From positions 124,001 through 188,000 of the forward strand of contig MSJH02000137.1 in NCBI GenBank assembly GCA_001931875.2: a stretch of 64,000 nt of DNA. Reading direction: 5' to 3'. Position 1 is the stretch's first letter, and the number at the start of each line of letters is the position of its first letter. The stretch is from Byssochlamys sp. IMV 00236 (taxonomy: Eukaryota; Ascomycota; Eurotiomycetes; Eurotiales; Thermoascaceae). Under the pieces are notes generated by a model that saw only the letters and a program-made list of their open reading frames with translations, was not told the DNA's origin and did no database searches. The position numbers and the translations under genes are program-made. Below are positions 45,724 to 56,893 of this stretch, in pieces.

Positions 45724-47232
45724 TCTAAACCCTTTGCAAAGCTGTTGGCTCCCATTGTCTCGAGGATCCTGATGTCTCCTTGCAGTGGAGAGATCCCAGC
45801 TTTCCGCCAGCAGCAAATATCAAGATAGACCCTTCGGGTTTAGACGTCGCGCTACTTATGAACTGGTAAGTATCCGCGGAGCTGGAGCTACCATATCAGA
45901 CGTATGTACATACATACAACTTACCACGCGGAAGTTTGAAACCATCCGTTCATATTACCATTGCGTTTTCAAGGCTTTACTTTAGAGAAACCATGCCAAT
46001 TTCAACTGAGTATTACTTTGAAAATACCAAGCAATTTGATCTCGTTTGCATTATGTGAAAGTCAATGAGTAATTCCTACTAGAAGTCAGTTGGAGGTACT
46101 ATAATGAGGACTAACTGGCGGAGACAATCTGAAGGAGAGCCATAGTAGACTGAAGTAGACATGAACTAATGCAATTAGCGATCTCAGAGTGGAATGGGAG
46201 TACAGACTGCCAGTTAAACGTACAAACGCATAATTAAGGACGTTGAATTGTTGTTGAAGTATTTTCTTGCCTTTATGCGCCAACATGCTAAGCACTGTGG
46301 AAAGCATAGATGCGATCTAACTACAACTTCTGTTTTTACCCAGGATACCCCCATACGAATCCAGTCCGATACATATTGAATGGTTTTTATTTTCCGAAAA
46401 CTTTTCTGTCATAAAACTCCGTACTTTTAGGTTCCATGCCACGCTCATAATGACAATTCAACCCAAACATGGTTCCACCGCCGGTCCAACCTCATGACCT
46501 CTACCAGCAAACCGCCTATTCATCATCGAGATCTCACGTTCATAGCTTCATCCCCAACCAACATATGTCTATGAAATGAGCTCATGCAATCATTAACATT
46601 GGATCCACGCCACCCCTCAACACCAGCTGCATCAATGTGGAATCAAACAAAAAGGGAGTATGCGAGGGCGGACAAAGGAAAAGGGTATATACCAGGACCA
46701 CCTCGACACTCTGGGACTGGGGACCGGGGGCTCGAAAGAATGAAAGAGAAAGATGTCATTCAAAATAACATGTGAGAAGGAAAAGAGGGAGATGCAGGAT
46801 GTGTGATTGTCGCCGCAATAAGGGCGTCATAAGAACCCATGGTTAGCGGATTTGGCGGGAAGAAGGGCAGGAGAACGGATGCAGAGGACCAACGAGTCCT
46901 CATGACGGAAATGACACATCCTATGGGAGAAGCGAGACATGATGTGGGCCGCTTAAGTCATGCCGTGGCCGACATTTCTCTCTCGTCTCCCACACCAACG
47001 ATAATAAAGGTTATAGGCAATGCGGACTAGTCCAGGAGATGCTTGTCCTATGTACAGTGGTCACGCTCGAAGGACCTGCGACTACGGTGACAGGATCTCA
47101 TGCTACAATCGCGTCCATAAGAATGGAGGATTCGAGTAGTAGCTGAGGATGTCAGCACCGTTGGCAGCGATAGTATCCGCGATACACGCAGACACGGTAT
47201 GAAAGATAGGGTCGGCGCTCGCAAGGACCCTC
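45724..47232. other. 1.5-kb convergent intergenic region
   Basis: It lies between two converging genes. Frames up to 75 codons occur by chance. A purine-rich run occupies 46650-46790. No RNA gene, repeat family or transposon is recognised. Confidence 0.45.
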
Positions 47233-49946
47233 TTAAGGGTTGCTGATTCGTTGATAGAACAGGAGATAAGCGACTTTGTTGTCACGGCTGCCATACCTCC
47301 CGATGGGCGTTCGGACACCTGAAGATGCTGGCGACGCAGTTCCGTTCGCGACTACAGCGGCAGCGGTTGATTTCTTGCTCGAATGACCGGACCCACTGCC
47401 GTTGACTTGGTTCCAACCCTTCTCGTTGTCGACGCTCTCGTCGTCTTGGTCGAACTGGTCGTATATATTTGCGTTCGGGATCTTGTCGCGCTTGTGCTGC
47501 TCAAGCGCAGCAGCAACAACCTTGGGATCCTCCTCACCACCAGCCTCAGCGACGTCTTCGCTTCGGATGCGGCGAATAACAGTATCGTCTAAACGAATCC
47601 ATTCACGGCCGTCCTGACGGCGAACATCGACAGTGTAATGACCACCGCTCGCATTTTTGCCGTGATGATAGATTACACCGATAAGTCGATATTTCGGCAA
47701 TCCTCCTTGCGCCGTTATAGCATTGCGCCTATGAGGAGGGAAGACCTCACGGGGAATTTCAAGATCGAGTGGATAGCCGATCTTCTTCCAGATCTTCTGA
47801 GTGCCCCTGGTAACGCTGTCATATTGGAAACGTTTGAGGTGCAAAATGAGGACGGGTGGCAAGGTTTCGATGAATATCTGCTTCGTTGCGGTAGCATTAG
47901 GTCCACGTGCAGAGCTAAAGTCGCCATGGATAGTTTCTGGCTTCGTCAAGCCTTTCAAAGCATCGACGATGTTGTTGACTTCAGGAGATCCGATGTCAAG
48001 TTGCAGAGGTTGATATGGTTCCAAGGTCACGGAATTCTTGTTCCCGGGGACTCTGAATTCTGACCTGATCTTTCCCCCAAAGATCTTCGTAATAGGCGAT
48101 TCCAAGGCAATATGCCCTGAGGATCGAGTAACAGCAGCCTTTTGCTTGTGGCCAACTTCCAACCACCCGTCTGCTGACGGCTCTTCGAAAGTAACAGTGG
48201 ATTCGACGTCCGCGGACGCAGACACATCAGATCCAACTGCACCGGCAGCCTTGGCAGCCTCAGTACATTCCTCATGGAGTTCCTCCAGGAGGAATCCCAA
48301 GAACTCCTGGGCATCTTGCTGATGACCACGGCGCATATCACGGAAGCGAGGCAGCTGCCTAATCACCTCATAGACATATTCAGGGGAGAATGCATCGCCG
48401 TACTGCTCCAATTCGTTTTGTTTGAGTCGCAATTTCAACTGCTCAGTCGATCGTGCTGCGTCGATGACTCGGAACTCCCGCATAAACATAATCATAGCAT
48501 CGATGAGAGGAACGTCGCTTTTGAAACTATGAGCAGCTCGTCGACCGACATGTTCCAGGAACTGATAGAACGGAATGCAAAAAACAAGAATCTGTAGGAC
48601 CGAATTCATGTAACACATGTTTCCAGTATTTACAAGTCCCCTGGGCTCGAGGAATGCAATCTTATCGCTGTACTGATCGACATCGGCTCCTAGGTCCTTG
48701 AGGACCTCTGCAAGAGTCTGGCTTCTGGACACAGCCAGACCACTGCCTTCAGTAGATGAAGGCGTAGGAACTCCTGCATTCCGCGAAGCGGATTTTGACT
48801 TCACAAGGTCAGCCCAAGATTTAGGAGCTGGAGGCTGAGAAGCAGGCTTCGCTGGCTCTTCGACGACATTAGTTGATTCCGTCGTAGTCGCTTCCGCAGA
48901 GGCGTCACGAGATGAGTCAGCACCATTCTCGTTGGCCGTCGTAGAGGGACGACCAGAACCATCCTTGCTCTGCTGTCGGTTCGTGGGTGATTGTGCGACA
49001 ATAGGGACCACAGGGATGACGGGCACCGCAGGCCTGGAAGCACCGGAGCTTTTTACAGGTGCCTGTGGTTGTGCCTGGTTCTGAGGGCGGCTGGTTGATT
49101 GAGGGACTGCAGACGAGGGAGTTGTGGGCTGAGTTGAGGCAGTCTCGGATGGGGCATGTGAGGTAGTAGGTGTCTGGGGCTCAGAAAGCAGGGGAGCTGA
49201 AGACTCTGGTGCCTTGACTGGTTGTTCGTTGGCCGTCTCCTGCGAGCTTGGAGTGTTCTTCACGGGAAGTTCCACGGACACAGACTGCAGGGTTCGACCC
49301 TTTCGGCGTCTGCGAGGGACTCTAGCAGGGAAAGGCGCATTGGGAACAGAAAGCCAGGGAACCTAGATGACCTGTCAACAGATCGTTCTTATACTACTTA
49401 GAGTAGATAGGAGATACTCACGGGTGCACGAAAGGGCTCTCGAACAGCGGGGACTAGCTTAAGAGCATCTGAGGACTGCGAAGGCGTGGTTGGCGTTGGA
49501 ACTGGATTGACCGTATGGCCGATAAGCGGGTTTTCGTGAGCAACCATCTGGCTGGGAGCGGGCACGGGCGGCGACGGGGACATGGTCGGTTGAAAAGGAG
49601 TCGAGGCAGCCGTCCTCGGTTGCAGAGGAAGCGAAGGAGGTGGAATATGAGCCGGCGCCATCACAGGCTGCGTATGAGGATACGAGGAGACGATCAACGG
49701 TGCATACGGAGGCTGGTATGGACGTGGAGGAGGCTGCATCTGCGGGTAAGAATACCAGTGCGGGTACTGTTGCGGCGCATACGCAGGAGGAAGATGACCG
49801 TTGAGATGAGGCGGATGATAGCCCATGTATGCTGGCGGAGAACGTATATTAGGAGGCCCAGTTGAGTAGGGAATCTCATGCTGCCGTCTTGGAGGAGGCA
49901 TGGGCGGCTGCCCATGGGGCATGGCGGGCAGATGATGGTTCATCAT
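47233..49946 (-). CDS. Ubiquitin-specific protease, Ubp3/USP10 type
   Basis: This cysteine deubiquitinase has two exons (49422-49946, 47233-49362) and encodes 884 aa. The N-terminal 330 residues are disordered and Pro/Gln/Tyr-rich, with a basic patch PRRRRKGR across the splice. The USP domain opens with the Cys box GLVNTGNMCYMNSVLQI, continues with HQQDAQEFLGFLL and LHLKRFQYD, and has the His box GKNASGGHYTVDV followed by EWIRLDD. The closest known group is yeast Ubp3/animal USP10, which acts with a G3BP-like cofactor (Bre5) on ribosomes, vesicle coats and autophagy targets. The start ATG at 49946 may not be the first; an upstream exon ending near 49980 is possible. It is head to head with the RING protein at 50658. 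Confidence 0.9.
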
Positions 49947-50657
49947 GTCCAGGCACTTGGTGCGGGTTGTCCTGACTGTTCAGCCACGCGTCGCCTCAAT
50001 GGGAGCCATACAGATACGGTGGATCAGAGGCAGGACAGCAGACCTTGCACTGGCCTATTCAGCCATTCTGAGCGCAAGGTCAGACGGGGAGGAGCAGATG
50101 AGGGAAGACGTTGGAGAAGGTTGAGTCGCAACGAGCTGAAAAAGGGATCGTTAGTTGGGCTGTTTGACCGCCAGGAGAGCCAGGAAGGGAGGAAGTCAAC
50201 TAACCAGGACAGACAGGAGATCCCAGCCAAAGATATATCTCCGCCAGAACAGGGGAGATCCAACGATGCTGACCACGGCGACGGCGGAGGCTTGCGGGCG
50301 ACGATGGAGATTCGCCAGCGAGTTTGCATGATGTTTTTGGGGAGGTCGCGGCACGTGCCTGAGGCTCTGGGCGCCAAGAGATGACATACATACTTGCGGT
50401 TCGCCCCTCGAGATCTCTCGCTTTCCCCCTCAACCCCTCGCCCCTCGGGGTATTCTATACGATCTATCTATCTATACTGTCTCTTGTCCTGCTCCTTTTA
50501 TGACTCTCTATCGTTCCTTTTGATCAGGTCCTTTACCGTCCCTGGAGGGATCAGTCCCTCGGTTTGTCGCTCTCTAGAGTCCGTCATCTCCCGCCATTTG
50601 CGCTGACAAAACGGAGAGCGAGAGCAAGATAGCAAGGCAACCAGACAGGTCTGAGAG
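49947..50657. promoter_or_regulatory. Divergent promoter between the USP and RING genes
   Basis: About 710 bp separate the two start codons. The left part (50000-50390) is GC-rich with overlapping open frames on both strands, perhaps 5' UTR or an upstream USP exon. The right part (50400-50560) is strongly C/T-rich with CTATCTATCTAT, like a fungal leader. Confidence 0.5.
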
Positions 50658-53016
50658 ATGTCGTCCAATCTAGGGCAAAACCTGGGTCCTTCGAAAGCAA
50701 TCAATATCCCCAGTCCTTCCGCCTCAGCGACTTTCCATTCCAGCCATCCTCAGGTTGATAGCGGATCTCAGCGGCGTCCGGGAGGCTCAGGAAGCTTCGG
50801 CGCAGGGTCAACGTCGAGGAATACACCGTCTCCAAGGAACAATCAATCCCGAAAGACTCAACACAAACGTCAGAGGCGTCCACGTTTGGTGGATGAGGAT
50901 GCATACGCGGAGTCTGTAAGTTGCCCCTGATTCATTCGTACGGGCTTTTTGCAGTTTGCAATCCAACAACATTGGACGCTTTTGAACTGCCCCTTCATAT
51001 CGTCGAGATACAATGCTGACTCATTTCTCATTCGAGTAGACCATCATGAGGTCCACTACGAGTCGCAAAGGACAGACGTCCATAACCCATCTGATGAACT
51101 TTGCTCTCCCTCCACGTCCCCAGTATCAGCCGCAACCCCATCGCAACAACCGTCGATATCCAGCCTGGGGTCTTGGATCTGGGTACCATGCCGTGGATAA
51201 AGCCCGATATGTTCATGCCAATTATAGATTTATCGTCAATCCCACGCGCGATTACCACGCCCAGGCCTCCAATGCTGATGTTCACTTGGATTGGGACTCG
51301 GTTCTCCAAGTCTTGGTATCCTCTCAGACCCAGGCCGCCAGTTGTCCGATATGTCTAGAAATACCAGTGGCGCCACGGATGGCAAAGTGTGGCCATATAT
51401 TCTGTCTTCCCTGTCTGATCCGATACATGCATTCGAGTGATGACGAAAGCTCGCAATCAGCCAAGAAACAGCGGTGGAAGAAATGCCCGATATGTTACGA
51501 CACCATATACATATCGGACACGAGGCCGGTGAGATGGTTCTCCGGTCAGGAGGGCGATCTTCCTGTCGAAAACGGCGATGTGGTTATGAGGTTAATCAAG
51601 CGTGAGCCCGGCAGTACGCTGGCTCTTCCGCGCGACGGGGGCGAGAGTCTAGCTTCTGTTGACGATATACCTTGGTATCATGTCGCAGAAGTTGCAGACT
51701 ATGCTAGGATTATGAAAGGAGGCGAAGACTATATGATGGCGCAGTATGATACCGAAATCGAGCAACTCAGAATTCAAGGGCAGGAAGATAATCTCCTCTT
51801 TGGTGACGATACGACCTGGACTCGGAAAGCTATTGGCAACATCTACGAAGCTAAAGAGAAGATAAAAGGCATTGGCAATCCGCCAGACATGTCTCGAGTG
51901 CCAGTGGAGAAACGACCTCAAAAGGAGCCCATCAACTTCGAACCCCCTCCGGACGGCGTTCCGGATATGTACACCTATGAGCACGCCACCAAGTCGGGCC
52001 AGACATCGTCAGCCGAATCTGTCGTTGTTGCGGATACGGCAAGCACTTCCCCTACATCCGTCGAGACAGATAGACTTTCATCTGCAATGTCGAATCTGAA
52101 AGTTGACCCAGCATCTGAAGCCAGGTCTCAAGGAAATGCTTCTCACTCTGCTGTCACTCCTAGCGCGTCGCAACACGCCAAAGATACCAATCGTCCCCAC
52201 CCTCCGGACCAGCCATTCTATTTCTACCAAGCCTTACCGCATTACTACCTCTCCCCTCTCGATATTCGCATCTTAAAGGCTGCATTTGGTGATTTTTCGC
52301 TTTTCCCGGCCACCATCCTTCCTCGCGTAGAGCATATCTCGACAGGTCATGTGGTGGACGACGAGCTGCGCAAGCGTGCCAAGTATCTGGGCCATCTTCC
52401 ATACGGTTGCGAGGTAAATTTCCTAGAGTGTGACTGGAGGGACCTAGTTAGTCCCGAAATCCTTGACCGGTTCCGCGGAGAGACCGAGAAGAGGCGGAAG
52501 CGAAATCGAGAAAAGGAAGTCCGTGAGGAGAAAGAGCGGATTCGTGCCGAGAAAGAAGAGGAGAAGAACTGGGCCATCGCTCGTCGAAAAGGATCCTCTG
52601 CCGGTGTAGGCCCGAGTGATCAGCCCATCTCCGATCGCGACTTTCTGCCATTATCGAGTGCGGTAGGCGATCCGTCTTTGGGTGACTTGGGTCCTTTGTC
52701 AGCATCGCCCCCTTATACGTCCAACATGGAGTCACGCTTCAGCGCTTTAGCGTCGCCTTCGACCAGTCCGTCTGGCCCTCGGACGGTCTGGGGAACTGCA
52801 GCCGTGTCATCCACATCTCCACCCGACGCTGCTCCTCGAGGTCCTGCCCACGATGGCTGGTTGCAAGGATGGGAAGACCACTTGTTGGAGGAGCAGCAAG
52901 AGTTGTGGGCGCAAGCCGCTGCCGGCGGAGGCAGCGCCTCTGCCTCTTCCGGTAACAGGAAGAAGAAGAACAAGAAGATTACGTTGATGTCGACCAATAT
53001 CCAGCGAGGTGCTTGA
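50658..53016 (+). CDS. RING finger E3 ubiquitin ligase, Mag2/RNF10 type
   Basis: Two exons (50658-50915, 51040-53016) give 744 aa. After a Ser/Arg-rich N-terminus and HLMNFALPPR, the phrase YVHANYRFIVNP leads to a C3HC4 RING finger: CPICLEIPVAPRMAKCGHIF, CLPCL and, after a Ser/Lys insert, KKCPICYDTIY. The order RING, PVRWF, and a later YFYQALPHYYLSPLDIRILK block is the RNF10/Mag2 arrangement. These ligases ubiquitylate 40S proteins (uS5/uS3) on stalled or defective ribosomes. The C-terminus holds a highly charged coiled coil (REKEVREEKERIRAEKEEEK) and a Lys-rich end (NRKKKNKK). All eight zinc ligands are present. The start is the first ATG after a C/T-rich leader. Confidence 0.88.
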
Positions 53017-54185
53017 ACTAGCGGGTCGATCTCCGTTTTCTCTTCCCCTTGGGATTTCTTTAGCGGTTTAAAGTGTTTCTCAGGACATCGATGAAATCCT
53101 GCCGGGATCATATCTTCTTTTATTTTTTTTTTTTCTTTCTCTCGCCCAGGGAATCCCCTCTCGCCTTGCCACCACCTTGGAGTAGAACTCAGTCTCCACG
53201 GTTCTTGAGGTTAACTTTCCATGCTTCAGCAATAGAAAATGCTATACACTCTAGTCGAGATACTAGACACGGCACGACACGGCAAAAGCCCAGGATTATA
53301 TGAGATGAAGGCCTGATGAATAAGCCCTGAAGTAAGACTAACAATAGCTTATGTACAATTTACAACTCGGTTAATAATTTAGATGTGGTGCTTGGAGAGA
53401 TAGGAAGGGGTATCTATATAAAGAAGCCTCACACGGGGTTGGCAAGTTCTCTAAAGTGAATTATATCCGTGATCTGCGTTATCGCTCCGTCAGTCCACGG
53501 GTTCTTAGACGAGTACAAGCTGATACTTCATTGCAGTTGGAGTGAGAGGATTATTATGACTTTTTAATTAGCACGCCATTGTGCACGCTGCTCTCTTGAG
53601 AGCAGTCTACATGGTTAACCACTATATGATAAAGAAATTTGAAAAAGAAATTATCATACCACTTGTATTCAATCCCTTGGATCGGCACAATCCCTATTGT
53701 ACGCCAAGTACATGGAAAGGTAAAGCCACGAATTTCCGCCCCGAAAGCACCGAGAGTGTTCTGGTGCAGATATCAAATACTCTTGATTAGACTCTCCCGG
53801 CGACCGAGGAACCCGTGGCTTAAATTTCCCCGGTACTTATTCAATTCAAAGCAAACACTCGAAAAGGAAAATTCACAACAAGCACATTCAGTCTGGCTGT
53901 CGACGCGATATCCGTAATCGAGTTTGATTCTCGAGGAGACCAAGAAGAACAGAATATAAATCCACCCAACGCATGACAAATAATGATCTGCATTGGCATA
54001 GTTATTTATCTAAATGCGTTAAGGCAGATCTGGTGTGGCGCGGGTGCGGAGTGCTTTAACTAGTCTCCAAGGCCAGGAACGCGCCCGCTAAGTAGTTAAG
54101 CTAAATCTGTACTGTACATGTAGCATCATCCTTTTCCTTTTTCTCCGTCCCTCCTTCTTCACCACGATTTGACAAGGCGACACAC
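53017..54185. other. Intergenic region before erg4
   Basis: AT-rich with short frames of at most 92 codons and no motif. The stretch 54100-54180 is a C/T-rich leader for erg4. No sterol-response element could be identified with confidence. Confidence 0.5.
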
Positions 54186-56185
54186 ATGGGCCAGGCTGAC
54201 AGGATGAGAGTCACCCGTTCTCAGACGGGGAAGACCCCGAAGTAAGTGTATTTGTCCTTCTTGCACCGTTCGAAAGAGAAGAAAAAAGTGTCCCGCCGCG
54301 GTTGCAGCCCCCTGTCCGTATTGTCTGGGGAAACTATCTTGACTAACTCGCGTTTGCGTCTGATATAGAAAGGCTGAACGTCCTGGCTTCGTAGAAACGC
54401 CAGGCGCTCGACGTGTGACGCGCAGTCGGGCTTCAATGACCCCCGATCCCAGTGCAGACGACGCGTCCGACTCGACGGCGGAGACCCGTTCAGTAGCCAA
54501 ATCCTCGTCGCGCCGCCGCACAACTGCGCAGGTGAAGAAGGAGGAAGAAGAGGAGGAGGAGGAGGAGGAGTCACTGGTTGAAGACAAGGTCGCCGTGGAG
54601 ACCAATGGCAAGGCCAATGGGCATGCGAACGGACACGTTAAAAAGGAGGCCAAAATCATTGACGGATGGGTAGAGGGCACGGATCCCAAGATCGACTACA
54701 GCGGACACTTCGAATTTGGAGGCTCCTGGGGTGTGCTCGCCATGATGATAGGTTTCCCTCTGCTCATGTACTACATGTGGATCGGTGCGACGTACTATGA
54801 TGGGAAATTCCCTACCCGGGCTGAGGGCCAGAGCCTGCCTGACTTCTTTGCGCATCTCGCTCACCTGGTCTACGAGGGCGCGTTCCCTTCACTGAAAGCT
54901 TGGGCCATCTACTGGGGATTCTTCATCTTCGAAATGATCTGCTACTTACAGCTGCCCGGAATCACCCTCATGGGCCGTCCGCTTCCGCACGAGGGCGGAA
55001 AGCAGCTGCCGTACTACTGCTCAGCTGTGTGGTCGTTTTATACCACTATCGTCGCTGCGCTCGCGCTGCATTTCACCGGTCTTTTCAAGTTGTACACCAT
55101 CATCGACGAGTTTGGACCGCTGATGAGCGTGGCTATCATTTCCGGTTTCCTGGTCTCCTTCATTGCATATTTCTCCGCCCTCGCGCGTGGCCGACAGCAC
55201 CGTATGACTGGATATCCGATCTATGACTTCTTCATGGGGGCGGAGTTGAACCCTCGCATGTTCGGCCTCCTCGACTTCAAGATGTTCTTCGAAGTCCGGT
55301 TGCCCTGGTATATCCTGCTTTTGGTTACTCTCGGTGCCGCGGCGCGTCAGTATGAGACTTACGGCTACGTTTCTGGCGAAGTTGGCTTCCTTCTCCTGGC
55401 GCACTACCTGTACGCCAATGCTTGCTCAAAAGGCGAGGAATGCATCATCTCGACATGGTAAGACTGGTTTCTTCTCTATCGGGTTGTTTAACAAAGTTAC
55501 TGACCGGTCCTCAGGGATATGTACTATGAGAAATGGGGCTTCATGCTCATCTTCTGGAATCTGGCCGGTGTGCCCCTGAGCTACTGCCACTGCACAATCT
55601 ACTTGGCCAACCACGATCCTGCCACCTACCGCTGGAACAGATTCGCGCTGGCATTCCTGTACATTGCGTACCTGTTCGTCTACTGGATCTGGGATACAGC
55701 CAACAGCCAGAAGAACCGCTTCCGCCAGCAGGAGCGCGGTACCCTGGTTTTCCGCAAGACTTTCCCACAGCTGCCGTGGCAGACGGTGCAGAACCCCAAG
55801 ACTATCAAGTGCCCTCAGGGTACGATCTTGGTCGATGGGTGGTGTAAGTGCATTCAGTAACGATCTCTTTTCATATCCAAGATGCTGACATGATCAACGA
55901 AAAAGATGGCCTAGCCCGCAAGATCCACTACACCTGTGATCTCTACTTTGCCTTGAACTGGGGTCTTATCACCGGTTTCCAGAGCCCTTTCCCATGGTTC
56001 TACCCGGTCTTCTTCGCATGCATGATTAGCCACCGCGCTCTGCGCGATATCCAGAAATGCCGTGCCAAGTACGGCGAGGCGTGGCTCGAGTACGAGAGAC
56101 GCGTGCCATATCTCTTCATTCCTGTAAGTCTCATTCCTCTTTTTCGTAAGATCTATTCCCTAACCCACTCTAGTATGTTTTCTAG
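54186..56185 (+). CDS. erg4: Sterol C-24(28) reductase Erg4
   Basis: Erg4 reduces the C-24(28) bond of ergosta-5,7,22,24(28)-tetraenol, the last step of ergosterol synthesis, in the ER membrane. Five exons (54186-54241, 54369-55457, 55515-55843, 55906-56123, 56174-56185) give 567 aa; the last is 12 bp and encodes only Y-V-F before the stop, restoring the family ending PYLFIPYVF. Eight or more TM helices are present with the Erg4/Erg24 signatures [49 protein letters not shown] and [16 protein letters not shown]. The sequence [20 protein letters not shown] is specific to Erg4 rather than Erg24. The first 150 residues are a hydrophilic, Arg/Ser-rich tail with a poly-Glu run, unlike short yeast Erg4. 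All splice phases agree. Confidence 0.94.
54541..54570 (+). repeat. GAG/GAA trinucleotide repeat encoding poly-Glu
   Basis: Run of GAG/GAA codons inside erg4 exon 2, coding for about ten consecutive Glu after V-K-K. Likely to vary in length between strains. Confidence 0.8.
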
Positions 56186-56893
56186 AGGAAACGACAGCCG
56201 CCTCTACATTCAAGCACTGGGCCGTGCCCTGCCATATTATAGCCGAGCGTAAATACCGCACTGGCCGACTCACAACGTATACATCCGATAATATTCAATT
56301 GCTCCCACACCTTGCATCTTCGGTTCTTCCATTGTCATTCTATGTACATTATAAGAATGCTGAAATCGCACAACTTCCTGCTTTCCTGCTTTTGTTGGTG
56401 TCGTCTTCAATATATCCTCAATTAATCATTATGCATGTGGGTTGCCCCACCGTTCGTCATTTGTTTATCGAGATAATTTTCTCGGCCATTTTGGGATCTG
56501 GTGACCCCCTTTTTTTTTTCTCTTTCTGTCACCATTATGGATAGTATACTATTACCAGTATCTAAAACGAGAACAAATGAAAAATGAAAATATGAAGTAT
56601 GATAATTTGAGATCCTGGAATATGTATGCTACGCGACTAGACAAGGGACATGGAAATATGTAACCTCATCCATCGGCAACGATACCAATACGAATCAAAG
56701 AGCAGATATTATCTGGATGCTTTCCGAAGAAAACCGCGAAAGTATATATCTAGCTACAAACGAACCGTAGTTATACTAACCAAATCCTCACGCTTCCACA
56801 GTCAAACTGAAAACAGCAAAGACACTTCGTCTCTTCGCGAATAAGTCCCCAAAAATAAATCGAGACTACGAACTAACTAAAGAGAGAGATTGA
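56186..56893. other. Convergent intergenic region
   Basis: It holds the 3' UTRs of erg4 and the glycoprotein gene, with an AT-rich centre and a T run at 56511-56520. No gene is seen. Confidence 0.5.
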
